DNA of 64,000 nt from Ilex aquifolium (taxonomy: Eukaryota; Streptophyta; Magnoliopsida; Aquifoliales; Aquifoliaceae): the NCBI GenBank assembly GCA_951799425.1, contig OX637397.1, forward strand, positions 1,488,001-1,552,000. The letters run 5' to 3'. Position numbers and translations under genes: made by a program. The notes under the pieces are model-generated. The model was given only the letters and a program-made list of their open reading frames with translations. It did no database searches and was not told the origin of the DNA. Shown piece after piece: positions 28,276 to 40,300 of this stretch. How positions within the stretch are numbered: the stretch's first letter is position 1; each line of letters starts with the position of its first letter.

Positions 28276-29062
28276 TTTTTTGCGTGTGTATTTTATTATT
28301 ACATACATACCAAAATTTACTCACATTTGCGATTATTTTTTCTAAGCATATCTACGATTTATGTTAAGCCCCGTTTTGTTATCATTTATGTTAAAGTAAT
28401 GTTTCTTGAATTGAATTCCTTGACCAAATTTACATGCCGAATCTCACTATTATTTTGGGATTAATAGTGAATATTAATGTTAGATAAAGTGCATTAATAA
28501 TAGATGTGGTCGACAAATTTAATTACCAAATTTGATACTACTAATTGTTATAGGCATGGAATTCCAAAATACATTAAATCCTGTCCTGATTGATGTGTAG
28601 GTTGCTACAATCTTATTCCTGCTCAATCTTATTGGGCCTAGTTGTCATTTTGGGCCTATAGTTCAGAGCCAATCAATGGGCCATTTCTTAAAAAGTCAAG
28701 AAAAGAGCCCAGCCAATAGAAAGAGTCCCAAAAAAAAAAGAGAGAGAGAAGGCATAGCCCATGAGTTTAGTTTGTGTAAATCAATATAGTCCTTAGCCCA
28801 TGAGTTTTGATACCCAAGAAAAAGAACTCAAAAGCTAAAAAGACCGTCAATAGATCTTATGACGGAACACAGATTCGTTGGGAACAAAACCCACCAGTTT
28901 CGAAGCCCAATCTCTAACCAAACCAAGTCTCTTAACAAAAGTTAAAACCAAAGGGGCATAGGGAGGCCGGTACCTCTCAAAAAAATTTAATAGGATAAAA
29001 ATACATTTTTTAAAATAATTGGGATAGAAGTACATGTGCTAAAAAAAGTCATAAAAGCCCTT
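28276..29062. other. Intergenic AT-rich sequence
   Basis: About 0.8 kb with a short A-rich and GA-rich patch near 28727-28750. No gene or element boundary is recognised. Confidence 0.4.
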
Positions 29063-29197
29063 TTACCCCTACCATAAATAGTGCATACCTAATTGAATGT
29101 GAGACTTTCAAGATTAGAATGTGAGACTTTCAAAATTCCTTTTGATATTTGTGTATCATTTGAATTTTGAAATTTCACATATATATTTTGTCCACTC

Positions 29198-29558
29198 AAA
29201 GAGTTGCACCTAAAGAGGGAGTCGAAAAATTGTCAAGCAAACAGTGTCACCAAAGAGAGACACGATATAATGACAATGGGGGTCTAATCAGTAGCATCAT
29301 GTAATGCCCCCTTTATAGTGCCCAAACAGTGTCAGTAAAGAGTGACAACAGTAGATTGTACCTAAATGATGACAATATATATTTTGTCCACTTAAAGAGT
29401 TGCACCTAAAGAGAGAGTCGAAAAATTGTCATGTAAACAGTGTCACCAAAGAGAGACACGATATAAATTGTCATGCAAACAGTGTCACCAAAGAGAGACA
29501 TGAAGAGGGAGTCGAAAAATTGCCAGGCAAACAGTGTCACCAAAGAGAGACACGATAT
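29198..29558. repeat. Interspersed tandem repeats inside the fold-back element
   Basis: A unit of about 50 bp with GTCGAAAAATTG, then AAACAGTGTCACCAAAGAGA and CACGATATA, occurs at 29221-29272, 29418-29465 and 29510-29558, with a shorter copy at 29466-29502. Two copies are preceded by AAAGAGTTGCACCTAAAGAG. Spacing is irregular and units are direct repeats without constant spacers, so this is not a CRISPR array. Confidence 0.85.
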
Positions 29559-29565
29559 ATATATA

Positions 29566-31281
29566 CTAGTCATAACCCGTGCCTAAAGGCACAATAAAAC
29601 AAAAAATTCGAGTTTTAAAAAATCGATATCACTATATTAAATAATAATTTTTCTTTCTTCCGTTTATTTGATTAAATCATTCAAAATTTTTTTTTTACCC
29701 ATTATTTTCCTAAAGATATTGACAAATTTTTCTCAAAATATGTAATTCGATAAATTTTTTTAACAGATCTATACTATCGTGTATGGATAATATATGAAAT
29801 AAAAATTATGTTAAATTACAAATTAATCAAATATTAAATGGTTTGGCATATGATAGAAATGAGTGATGTGATGATTTTTTAGGGGGAAATGTATAGGGGA
29901 TAAAATTCAACTTCCTACGTGTTTTATTATATAGATTTGTATAGATATAAGAGAAAATATCATCCAGAGATCCCCTGTAATTATGTCTAAATTCAATGAT
30001 ACATCCTTACAATTTTGATATTTCACTGTCACTCTCTATTAGTGATTGTCGGGTTACACCGTTAATGACAATGATTGATTTATAAAAATATCCCCGAGTA
30101 TTTTATAAGGTAAATTTTATCCACACTTCTTATAAATAAACATAACTTAACAACACCCCTGTAAATAGACCTAAATTTAACAACACCCTCTTTTGATTCT
30201 GAAATTTCAATGCACTCCCTTTTAGTTCTATTATATTAGCCTTTATTTTGATCAATTTAATATTCAATTTTATCAAATTAATTTTATTTATTTAATTTAA
30301 ACTAAATTAACATTTCATCTCATCAAATCAATACAAAATTGATCAAATTAGCATTTAGTTATATTAATTTAATATTTCATTTCATCAAATTAATATTATT
30401 TATTTAATTTAATATTAAGTTATTATTTATTTTTATCAAATCAACATCAAATTGACATTCAATTTTATTAAATTAAACTATTTAATTTATTAAATAGAAT
30501 ATTAAATTCCATTAATTTTAAATTTAACCTTATCAAATTAATGTCATTTCTTTAATTTAACAGCAAATGAACATTCAATTTTATTAAAATTAAAACTAAA
30601 TTAATATTTAAATTTATCAAAATTAAGATCAAATTTATTCAATTAATATTAAATTTTATCAAATGATTTTAAATTTTATATATGAAATATGATGTGTGAG
30701 AAGCGGTTGGACGACGTTATGGATGACATATGATAGCAGATGAATTAGAAATAGATAAGATTTTGACATTGACTTTATCAATTGTAATTTTTATTATAGA
30801 AAAATCATTTTTAACTATAAAAATTATAAAAACTTGATTAAGATAGAATTTTGGGGAGACATGTGTCTCAGTTTGGAAAGAAAATCATGAAAGATGAAAG
30901 TGTGAGATACAGTCAATGTCTCAGTATAGAAACTGATCCCTTAACATAAGAAATAAAATCAGGAAAATAATGATAAGAGTTATAATCTGTATTTTAGGGA
31001 GAGAGAGACAGAGTTGAGGAATGAGAGATCGCTTAATTGTCGGATTTAATTGGGTTGGCGAATTCAATGTAGGGGTGTCAATTTTGGAAACTAAAATTTT
31101 TGAGCTGCAAAAATATTTCAAGAGCTAATGTGGTATGTCAGATCGCAACGATCTGAGACGTCAATAGCTTGAGACAGTTTGGGATAACGCCGTCCGTTGG
31201 ATGATGACTTTTTTGGTTACGAAACAATCTGAGCCGCTCTTTGTCTCCAAAATTTAAAATCGTTCTACTTTATTATATAGA
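29566..31281 (-). mobile_element. Non-autonomous Helitron, 1716 bp
   Basis: On the minus strand the element starts TCTATATAATAAAG at 31281, preceded by host A. It ends at 29566 with the hairpin GTGCC-TTTA-GGCAC, nine bases, then CTAG, followed by host T. TC start, A/T target site, 3' hairpin and CTRR end without target duplication define a Helitron. It has no Rep/helicase coding region and is very AT-rich. It interrupts the inverted repeat 29063-31400, so it is the younger insertion. Confidence 0.88.
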
Positions 31282-31400
31282 TATATGAAATTTCAAAATT
31301 CAAATGATATACAAATATCAAAAGGAATCTTGAAAGTCTCACATTCTAATTTTGAAAGTCTCACAATCAATTAAGCGTGCACTATTTATGGTAGGGGTAA

Positions 31401-32924
31401 TTATAGAATACAATTTAGAAAGAATTTGAAAATATTTTAAAATGTGTACTTATTGACAACTATTTGATGAAAAAGAGGACTTAAATGAGGATAAGTTTGG
31501 AGGTGGTACTTAAAGCCAAATAAGTTTTGAAAAAAGTACTTACATCCCATTATCTCAAAACCAAATTGATTATTACTAGTTTTTGAATATATCTGGGCAT
31601 TTGTGTTTTCGTTGGGTTGCATTCAACTATCCTCATGTTAGACTCTAATGATAGTTTAAGGATTTGAGTCTGTTGTGAAAAATTTTAAGTTGTTGGAGAA
31701 AGTATAACTTAAATATTTATACTTTAGCACGTCTTTCTTATGTATAGTTTAGATTTTAGGCTTAGTATGTAGGTATCTTTTTAATTATTCGGGTGACAGT
31801 GAGATTAAAACACATGACCTCCCTACTTTAATATTATATTAAATTATCATATTGTTTAAAAATTTAAGTTATTAGAGAAAGTGTAAATCAAAGTAGTAAT
31901 AATTCAGCAGAAATAACAAAGGTTGGACTTGCTGAGAAATGAACAGTTTTAGAACAAAAGCATATACTTTTTTATGAGGTACTCTATGCTATGGAAGCAT
32001 CCGTAATGGAAGAGGATACATGTCCACTGTTGAATGTCAAACTCATGCAGTTAGGTTTTGCAGCAAATTAGCAGTTGCAAGTTGCAATATTGATAAGACT
32101 TTCAACAGCAGACATACTTGGTGAACACGGCTCACTGAGCCGTGTTGGGATCGGTTCGGTTGACCTCTGTAGGATTGTCAAATTTTGAAACAATCAGAAG
32201 TACTCCACGAGGTTATTTGGTCTGACTTTGTTTCTAATAAGGTTCAAAATTTTATTTTTGTGTATTGTTTCGGTCACTTAGGAAATAGAAAATTTTCGAT
32301 GTGTTTTGAAAACATTCGACTTGTTTTGGAAACATAATGAAAAAAATAAAAAATTTAAGAATTATTTTTTCAAAACATATTAAAGTTTCTTGAAATGTCT
32401 TGAAACATTCTGAAACAATTGTGAATGCATTAAAATATTACAAAACATATCGAAACATTATGGAATATCTCAAATATTAGACTTTCGATTCGTTTCGATC
32501 TCTTTAAAAACGGAAACATTTCGGACATTAAATTTTGAGCAGTTGTTTCCAACTCATTCATATTACTAAGTTAATTGAAAAAATTAATGATGTCGCTCGT
32601 CACTTTAATTGTGTTCTTAGGATACTCAAAATTTTTTTTTTTTTTGCCGATGGAAAAAGTGGTTTCATTGATTAAAACACATGAATAGTATATAGTAAGT
32701 TCAATATATACTCCAAGAAATCAAGTGAAGGCTATGCAAAGCAAATCTCATAAGCGAGTCAATCAAAACAACCTAATCTGTTTGATTTGCTATCAAAAAA
32801 TAGTATTCAAAAAAAAAAATTGGGAAAAATTTTAAGAAGTGTGTTTGATTTTTTTTTTTGTTGTAAAATTTGTTTGGTTATATTATTTTAAAAATAGTTT
32901 TACAAAATTGAAAACAGTAAAATT
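31401..32924. other. Intergenic AT-rich sequence with a perfect palindrome
   Basis: No gene. A perfect 11-bp inverted repeat with one central base, AACACGGCTCA-C-TGAGCCGTGTT, lies at 32124-32146. A stretch around 32330-32530 is rich in GAAACAT/CGAAACA motifs. A poly-T run near 32632-32645 may be the reversed poly-A tail of an old retroposon. Confidence 0.5.
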
Positions 32925-33040
32925 TGTTTGGATAGTAACTTAAAAAATAATGAAAACAGAAATGTGGTGGTCATAGAAGTGTTGTTTGGATAGTAACTTA
33001 AAAAATAATGAAAACAAAAATGTGGTGGTCATAGAAGTGT
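32925..33040. repeat. Tandem repeat, 2 x 58 bp
   Basis: Unit TGTTTGGATAGTAACTTAAA... at 32925-32982 is repeated at 32983-33040 with one visible difference. The surrounding sequence (from about 32783) is related to the TIR element at 26297-26984. A GGT-rich stretch follows at 33040-33135. Confidence 0.9.
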
Positions 33041-33952
33041 GGTAATGGTGGTGGTGCTGTTGTTGGTGGTGGTGGTGTTGTTTTTGGTGGTGTTGGTGGA
33101 TGTGGTGGTGTTGGTGGAAGTGCGGTGGTAGTGTTTTCTAAATTCTAGAAATGTTGTTTCTAAAAACACATAAAATAACCTCAACTTGTTCTCTAAGGTG
33201 TCATTTGGTAACACATTATTTGCGTTTTTTTCTATTTTTGTGTTCAATTTTTCCCAAAAATAAAAAATAAAAACATGTTTAGAGTGTGTTTTCATTTTTT
33301 TTTTTTGGCCAATTTGTTTTGTAAACAACCCTAAATTTTGGAAACAAAGATTTTGTTGTTTTAAAAACAGGCTAAAAATGAAACACGTGCGCCCTTCAAA
33401 TTAATTAATGAGGTTTGCCCTTCGAATCCCATTAACAGCAAAAAATGGGGGGGTTTTTTGTTCCAACTATAAAAGCTTGTTTACCCCATTTTTTTTGCCT
33501 CCTCTCTCCCAGTCGTGTGTCTCTCTCTTTCTCGACGCCGGCGATAAACGCAGGCGTGAAATGCCATCGCTAAACGCTACAAAAGAGCTCTCGAATCCAG
33601 AAGCTAGCACTCCATCTCCAAATTCAGATTTCACTCCATCTTCATCGATCTCTCTCTGTATCTTCAAGCCCTAGATCTATGTACATATATTGCTTGTATA
33701 TATATACATATATAGCCCTAGATTTATGTATATATTGCTATATTTGGTTAGATTTGTGTGTGAATGTGTGCATGTGGTTGAGTGTGTGTGCATGTGTTTG
33801 AGTGTGTGTGAGAGAGAGAGAAATGGAAGGATATAGCAACAAGGGAATTGTATGAGTCACTGGTGGAACAAGGTATGTATCATCATAGTTAATCATGGTC
33901 TTGGGGGTAGGTTTAGGGGGTTTAGGGGTTGTGGGTTTTGGGTGATTGTTAG

Positions 33953-34552
33953 TGATAAGCCCAAATTTAACTGGGTCAGGCCCAATAAATTAGATGAACC
34001 CATATAAGCTAAAAGGACAGGTCAAACTCAGCTCGAAAATTCGACTCAGTCCAAGATTCAAGGTGTCTAAGAATAATTAAAGCACATGGGGGAGCAATTA
34101 TCGGGATATTCACTTTCGAAAATCAAGACAACCTTTTATGGCACTTACCTTTTGTAGCCACCCGGAGAATTAGTACATTTACCCTCACGTCACTGCCTTA
34201 ACCAAGGATTTGTGCCTATAAATTGTAAGTTCTTTCTACATGAGAGGACACATTGTGCTCTACCTCTACATCTCTCTACACACATAGCTTTTTTCTCTCC
34301 TAATTGTTGTACCTCTTCTGGAGCTAATAATTGCTTTCTCTCCTGTTCGCCTTACTTTATCAATAAAGGTCTCTCGGCCACCGTTGCTGTTTCTCAGAGT
34401 GGAGTAGGTCACCCGAACCGAACTACTATATATCTGTGTGTTAACTCGATATTTACATTATTGTCATTGATTGCTCTATTAATTGTCCATTAATTACACT
34501 CTATCACACACTCGATTGTTGATTTTACACGAGACTATTTTGTGCATCATCA
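33953..34552 (+). mobile_element. Solo LTR, 600 bp
   Basis: Starts TGATAAGCCC and ends GTGCATCATCA, so TG...CA with short inverted termini. Flanks are GTTAG and GTTAA (four of five match). Inside are a TATA-like CTATAAATT near 34217 and a polyadenylation-like CAATAAAG near 34360, in the order expected of an LTR. No internal coding region or second LTR remains, consistent with LTR-LTR recombination. Confidence 0.7.
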
Positions 34553-34559
34553 GTTAACA

Positions 34560-34830
34560 ATGGATTTTGGTGTGGTTGGGTGATGGATTTTTAAAGAGTT
34601 TGGGGGTTGGTTTTCGAGGTTGTTGGGTGGTGGGTTTCAGGGGGTTTGGGGGGGGGGGGGGGTGGGTTTCAAAGGTGTTAGGTTTCAGGGGGTGATAGGT
34701 TTTCGGGGGTGATAGGTTTTCGGGGGTATTGGGTGGTTGTTGGTGGGGGGTGGGTTTTCGGGCATGGTGGGTGATGGATTGCAGGGGGTTTAGGGGTGGG
34801 TTTTCGATGGTGTTGGGTGGTAGGTTTTGA
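34560..34830. repeat. G-rich degenerate minisatellite
   Basis: Irregular repeats built from GGGTTTTCGGGGGT, GGTGATAGG and GGGTTTCAGGGGG, including an uninterrupted run of about 16 G. A similar GGGGTTTAGGGG patch precedes the solo LTR near 33905-33945, so the LTR was inserted into this repeat. Several quadruplex-forming runs are present. Confidence 0.8.
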
Positions 34831-34996
34831 GTAAAATATTAAACATATTTTTATTTTTGTTTTCATAATTTTATAAATATAAATGACTATCAAATATGTT
34901 TTTTATTTTTATTTTTTATCACAAAAAAACAAAAATTGGTTTTGTTTTTTTATAAATAAAAAAAACATAAAAACAAAAATATTACCAAACGCATCT

Positions 34997-36439
34997 TAAA
35001 TTTACACATTTTTTGTACTCAGTCTTAAAAAAATAAAAAATAAATAACTGACCAAATAATTTTTATCCCCGAAATTGTTTCCAAAAACAGAAAAATAGTT
35101 TCTAAGATACAAACTAAATAAGGCTAGAATTAGCTAGAAACTACTCCTCTCACCACCCAAGAGCCGAGCAAAATTGCCTAAAAGTTTTCTATATACCCTA
35201 GAAAAGAAGAATTGCTTTGTAGTGGTATATTTGACCATAGACATGTTTGAAACCAGTGAAAAAGAAAAGAAAAAACAATTATAAGTGTAAGTTCATGTAT
35301 ACCCTTTAAAACTTCCAAATTAATAATCATAAAACATTCCCCAAGTGAGAAATTCTTAGTGTGGGAGATGAAATTTTTTAATGTTACAAGCTTCCTTTGT
35401 TGACAAGTAAACGCACGTTTAGTCAACCATAGGATGTCTCTGACTCTCTAGACTTACATAGAGGTTGAAACCTAAGACTAAGATCACTCCAAAGAAAGCA
35501 AACTGGGTTAAGCTAATCTGCTTTATTTAATCCTATATTATATTCATATATATCTTTTAGTGGGTGCAAGTTTGAAAGATGAATGAACTTTTTACTTTTC
35601 TAGTACTCTACAAAGACGTTCTTTAATTCTAAATTGCGAAACACTATGTCTCAATCTTTCTCCTTTGTGAACAGTATTGCAAATAGGTGTACAAACATGT
35701 GAAACTTTAAAATGCAGCCTTAAGGGTATAATAATGGGGTACTGAAGGTCTAATGCAAGTTTGATTAGACTTTAAAGTATCATAGTGTTAGGGCCTTTGC
35801 CAACAAAATGTTTCTGATAACAAGGATAGAGAGAAAAAAGTAGAGACCAGTGGGGAATAATTTGCCGACTGCCGAGTTCATAGTCGACAGATTGCTTTTA
35901 AAATTTTCACTGCTCCTATGCATTATTTCCGTGTTCCATGTATGCTTGCAGAGATAAGACTGTGTACACATAAGGTTGAAAATCCCGTACATTAAACCGT
36001 CTTTTATATGTATATAGTTTTGGCAAATAATGTACAGAAACATGGTTTATAGTAACATGGAAATGGAAGTAACTTCTTCACGAGGGACCTGCAATGAAAT
36101 AAAGCAGCCTCTCTCTGGAGATTAGATCAGTAGCAGCCTCTCTCTGGAGATTAGATCAGTAGCAGCCTTGGCGTCCATCTTGTTGGAAAAGAAGTATATT
36201 AGAATGATATGAATATTGGTACCGATAAATAGATTCTAACCATTGATCTTGTGTTGCTTTATTTGTAACTATTAACTTTTAAAATAATAAAATATAAAAA
36301 TGTTAAACATGTCATGTCTTGATTGGGAAAGACAAATGCATATAAGTAGATAAATAATATTACTGTTGTTATTACAGCAATGACAACTGCTGCTTCTAGA
36401 AGAAGTGCAGCTAAAATCTTGGTTGTTTACGTTGTCATA
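34997..36439. other. Intergenic sequence with a short 2 x 29-bp repeat
   Basis: No gene. AGCAGCCTCTCTCTGGAG-type units of 29 bp are duplicated at 36103-36131 and 36132-36160. The complementary strand there reads open for a short distance but matches nothing I recognise. Confidence 0.5.
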
Positions 36440-36911
36440 AGTCATAATACTTTTTATATATCATGTAAAAAATTAAGTTATTGCAAAATAAATTTGAAAT
36501 GTACGTCGTGATTTAATTTGGATCGACTTATAACACCAAAAAATCAAGTTATCATTAAAAAGAATTACCATCTTAAAATATTAGGAACGGTATTAAATTA
36601 TCTCATTTTATCACACATTATTACACGAATTAGGATTTTTTGAGATAATTTTTTTGCGACGACTGTGTTTAACATCACAAAAAATCGTGTTTTGAAGAAA
36701 AAAAGTTTTTTTTTGTGATGATCGTGTTGTCATAAAAGATTTATTTGTAGTCGCAAATACTATTTTAGACCGGCCGCTATCGCTATAAAGATTTTTTGAG
36801 ACTATAATTATTATGGCGAGACAATATCGTCACGAAAAAATATTTGTGGTGACAAATAAAATTTTTATGATATCACTTTACCGTCACAAATTTATTTTTC
36901 TTCTTGTAGTG
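36440..36911 (-). mobile_element. CACTA-type transposon end (truncated)
   Basis: On the minus strand the segment begins CACTACAAGAAGAAAAATAA at 36911, the standard terminus of dicot CACTA (En/Spm-like) elements. It is followed by repeated subterminal motifs such as TTTGTGACGG, TTGTCACCAC and TCGTGACG. The opposite terminus was not found, so the left boundary is approximate and the copy is probably truncated or decayed. Confidence 0.6.
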
Positions 36912-37263
36912 CATTAATTAGATTAAGTTATAATTTTTGGTACTGTATTAAAAAATTATCCTTTGATACGATTCTCGATCGGTCTTTGTCTAAACATATA
37001 TAATCTATGGTAGTTTTGCGTGTAAAGAAATTCATTCTCGTTAAAAAAAACTTACTATAATGCGATTAGTTTACATTTGTTCTAAGTAACACTGCATTTT
37101 GTTTTGCTAAGATAACCTCAAAACAGTCAAATAAGTCAGCTGCGTCAGCATTAATCATTATCAAAATGTAGTGGAATTAACCAAGTACCTTAATGTCGTA
37201 CATATTTTCTTAAGGACTTGGGAAAATTTAAGAGATTCAATTTGAATGAATTGAAAGATTAAC

Positions 37264-37342
37264 TTCTTCTTCTTTTTTTTTGAAATAAATCTCGATAGAA
37301 CGAGGGAGAAATTTTATTACTTCCAAAAGAAATTACACCTAG
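37264..37342 (-). mobile_element. LINE-type 3' tail, minus strand
   Basis: On the minus strand CTAGGTGTAATTT is followed by AATAAAATTT, CGAGATTTATTTC and an A-run. The same order of motifs occurs at 45485-45573, where target duplications prove retroposition. No duplication was found here; the 5' limit is unknown. Confidence 0.5.
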
Positions 37343-40300
37343 TTAAGGAGACTTAATCTAGAATAACTTGAACTTGATCTAAGTTGTAAAATTCAAATTC
37401 AACCACCCGAAGTTTTTAGGATTTTTGAACTCAAATTTCTCTATTTGGATCAAAATTCATAGTCAATGATCGGATTAAATTTCAAGTTGAAACCTAATTA
37501 GCATTCGTGTTCAATTATAAGGTTATACAAAAAAAAATTATTTAATTAGTGGATTTTATTAGACTAAGCATAATGACCCGTAACATCACACAAACAAACA
37601 AATGCCATAGCTGGCGACCAATTCAGGTTTATGATCAGATTGAAAACTTTGTTCCTAACCATAAAGAAAACATTACATCAAAAAAACAAGGGGATGCACT
37701 AGCATATTTAATTAAATTTATTAGGAAATAACCTTTTTTTTTAGTTTAACAGTGACAGGTGTTCTGGTCAGTTTACGCACACCTTCGACTAATCTTTTTC
37801 TCGGTCCGGTCAAAAGCAGGTCATCCACGCTGGGACTAAGGTATTCACAAGGGATAAATCTCTCATAGTCAGACTCCAAAGAATTATCAGATGTCTGAGT
37901 TTACAGTTCGTCTCTGTCACTAATTAAACATATTTATTCAAACCGAAATAGGACAAAAGGCAAAAAAAAAAAAAAATGATTGCAAATGAGACGTGGTTTT
38001 ACACAGGGTGGTGGACTGAATCCAATTTAAGTAGTGCCATGAATCTAGACAAGTGCAAATCTGTCGTTTCTTCATTTCTTGGTAATCTTTCTCACCTTCA
38101 ATTCCATCCATCGCAATCTTGACCTGTTGCTCTTCGTTACACTGTAGTCTCTGTAGCTATAGACGCATGCATTACAATCAAATTCGTCATTTGCATCGTC
38201 ATTTCCGTCATCGTATTGCTTGGCTGCTTACGCTAATTATTACCAGTCAAGCACTCTATTTTCTCTTTAGATTATCTTATCTTTACATAGGGTTACAAAT
38301 GGACCGAATTACTATAATATTGAACAGTTTGAAATAGAGACAAATAACGCTTATCCGAGACTACACGAAAAATGAACGAATCAAACCTAATTAAAATATT
38401 TGAAACTCGCCCCATTTGTATTGATCCCGAACACTCTTCACGAATGAAATAGTTGAGTCGAAAATGTTGCTCATCTCAACTCTTGAACCCCGAATCTTTT
38501 AAGAAGGAGGAGGGGGGGGGGGGGGGTATCGGATCACCTGGGCTGATTAATAGCCATGTGGTCAATTCAAAACGCTCCTAGAGAATTCGTGTTGAGCTGT
38601 GCATTGACCGGTTGACCTTTTTTACGACGAAGTGATCATGTTTGAATACTTTCATGTATAAGGTATAACTGTAATTATTGATGAATAAAAGATAACAATA
38701 TGGTAGTGCTGTGAAGTGGGTTACTGGTCCCCCCCTCTCTCTCTGTCCAAATGTCCTATAGAAAAGAACATATTCACTTGAATTGATGTGTTTGATGTTT
38801 CCACATAAGGTATTGGCCACAAGGAAACGTAACTATGGACGGTTAGCTAACAGATCCTCGTATCTCACTGTTGAGATTTTCCTTCCTGCCTTAAAACAAA
38901 GGTGGCTTTGCCAAGTGTAATCACTAAGTACGACAAACCTGTTGTGTGTGGATTGTGATTCGTAATTCCACCTACACCCAACTTAATCACAAGTATAACA
39001 ATTGCACATATAGCTCGTGACTTATTCTTGCACCCCTTGCCAATTATAATTCTAACTAATCAAATCTTACATCATGGTTTAAAGTTGAGGTATCGACTAT
39101 CAGTTTGAAAGACATTGAGCTGCCTCATCTTGCATCGATACCCGATACATATAAAATGGTATATAGAAACAAAAAAATTTGAATATAACAAGAGATTTAA
39201 GACATATCGTGAAATTTCGGTCAATTCAATTAAAAACCGTCTTAGACTAATTGATCAAATTACGTAAAATTTATGATTCACATTGAACGTAGTCGAATAT
39301 GGACAAATCATATTGATCCTGGCATAAGGCCATCCTTTCACTCAAAAGGTCACCAAGACACTGGACCTACCCCAAATGGGGTTTACAAATGCAACACATA
39401 AACCAGTCTCCATCATAGCTATCTATCAAAACATGCCAAAATAGAAAGCAGCTAGCCATCGTCTACGATATTCAGTCTCCTCCATAAGGGTGTGAACAGT
39501 GATTGAGAGAGATGGCGAAGGGGCCAAACACCCCCCCTCCCACAAAACAAGGTGTCCATTAGAACAATCAAATCAAATCAAATCAAATCATTAAACAAAT
39601 TACATAAACTTATCATGTCCGTACCTAGTGGTGCAAAACCACGCCTACTCTAAAAAATACAGTAAAATAAAGGGGTTTATATATAATATACAGAAATGCA
39701 TTATAGTGTAGAGCTGGAAGCCAACACGGCTACGTGCACTTAATATAAATGGAACAGACTAGAGGTAGAGGGAACACAAGCACATAGTTTAATCTTTAAA
39801 CTTAACTTTTAATTCGGAAGCGTGCGTCTAACAGATGAGACATTTTGGGGTGATGTGTCTACACCTATACTTTTGTTTGTTTTTTAAAGATTAAGGTTGT
39901 TCGCATCAAATTATGTATATATCGATTAATTTCTTCTTTAATCTAATTAAATGCAGGTATTCCACGCTGAAAATAAGATAATTAAATCCCACGTGATATA
40001 GTCCTAAAAAGTTGCCAAGATTTCATACACCTTTACTTTTCTAACTTGCTTTGGCTCAGACCTCTCTCATTCTTAGCTGCATAAAAAATACCATTTGATT
40101 AAATGTGCATAAACTATATATACTAAATTTGCTTCATATAAATATAAATAGATATTTATTCACGTGACAATGGAATGTCTCTTGCAAAAATTAAGTGAAT
40201 TCTTTTTGTTCTCATTCTCTCATCTTGCCAGAGATTAGAATATTTAGCTTTTTTTGTAGGACAAGTGCTATGAACGAGGAGAAAAGAATAGAAGAAATCA

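Larger units (their letters stand above)
29063..31400. repeat. Long inverted repeat (fold-back element) split by a Helitron
   Basis: The left arm at 29063-29184 and right arm at 31282-31400 are inverted copies of about 120 bp. Both carry ACCATAAATAGTGCA, two GTGAGACTTTCAA motifs and TTTTGATATTTGT. Without the Helitron at 29566-31281 the arms would be only about 380 bp apart, enclosing the tandem repeats at 29198-29558. This is a fold-back type transposon or MITE; its superfamily and target duplication are not clear. Confidence 0.75.
33197..34996. mobile_element. TIR element, about 1.8 kb, containing a nested solo LTR
   Basis: Both ends carry an inverted TTTGGTAA core: GGTGTCATTTGGTAA at 33197 and the complement of AGATGCGTTTGGTAA at 34996. 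Both are flanked by TAA, the preferred target of PIF/Harbinger elements. Removing the inserted LTR (33953-34552) leaves about 1.2 kb. There is no transposase. Open frames inside are low-complexity (Thr- or Pro-rich) and not genes. The superfamily call is moderate. Confidence 0.55.

Noticed and set aside
29198-29558. Repeats with spacers considered as a CRISPR-like array
   Set aside because: Repeat spacing is irregular, repeats vary, the context is a plant transposon and no cas genes exist.
33029-33328. Thr-rich minus-strand frame
   Set aside because: Translation of a GGT trinucleotide repeat; no domain, start context or promoter.
34678-34893. Pro-rich minus-strand frame
   Set aside because: Comes from the G-rich minisatellite.
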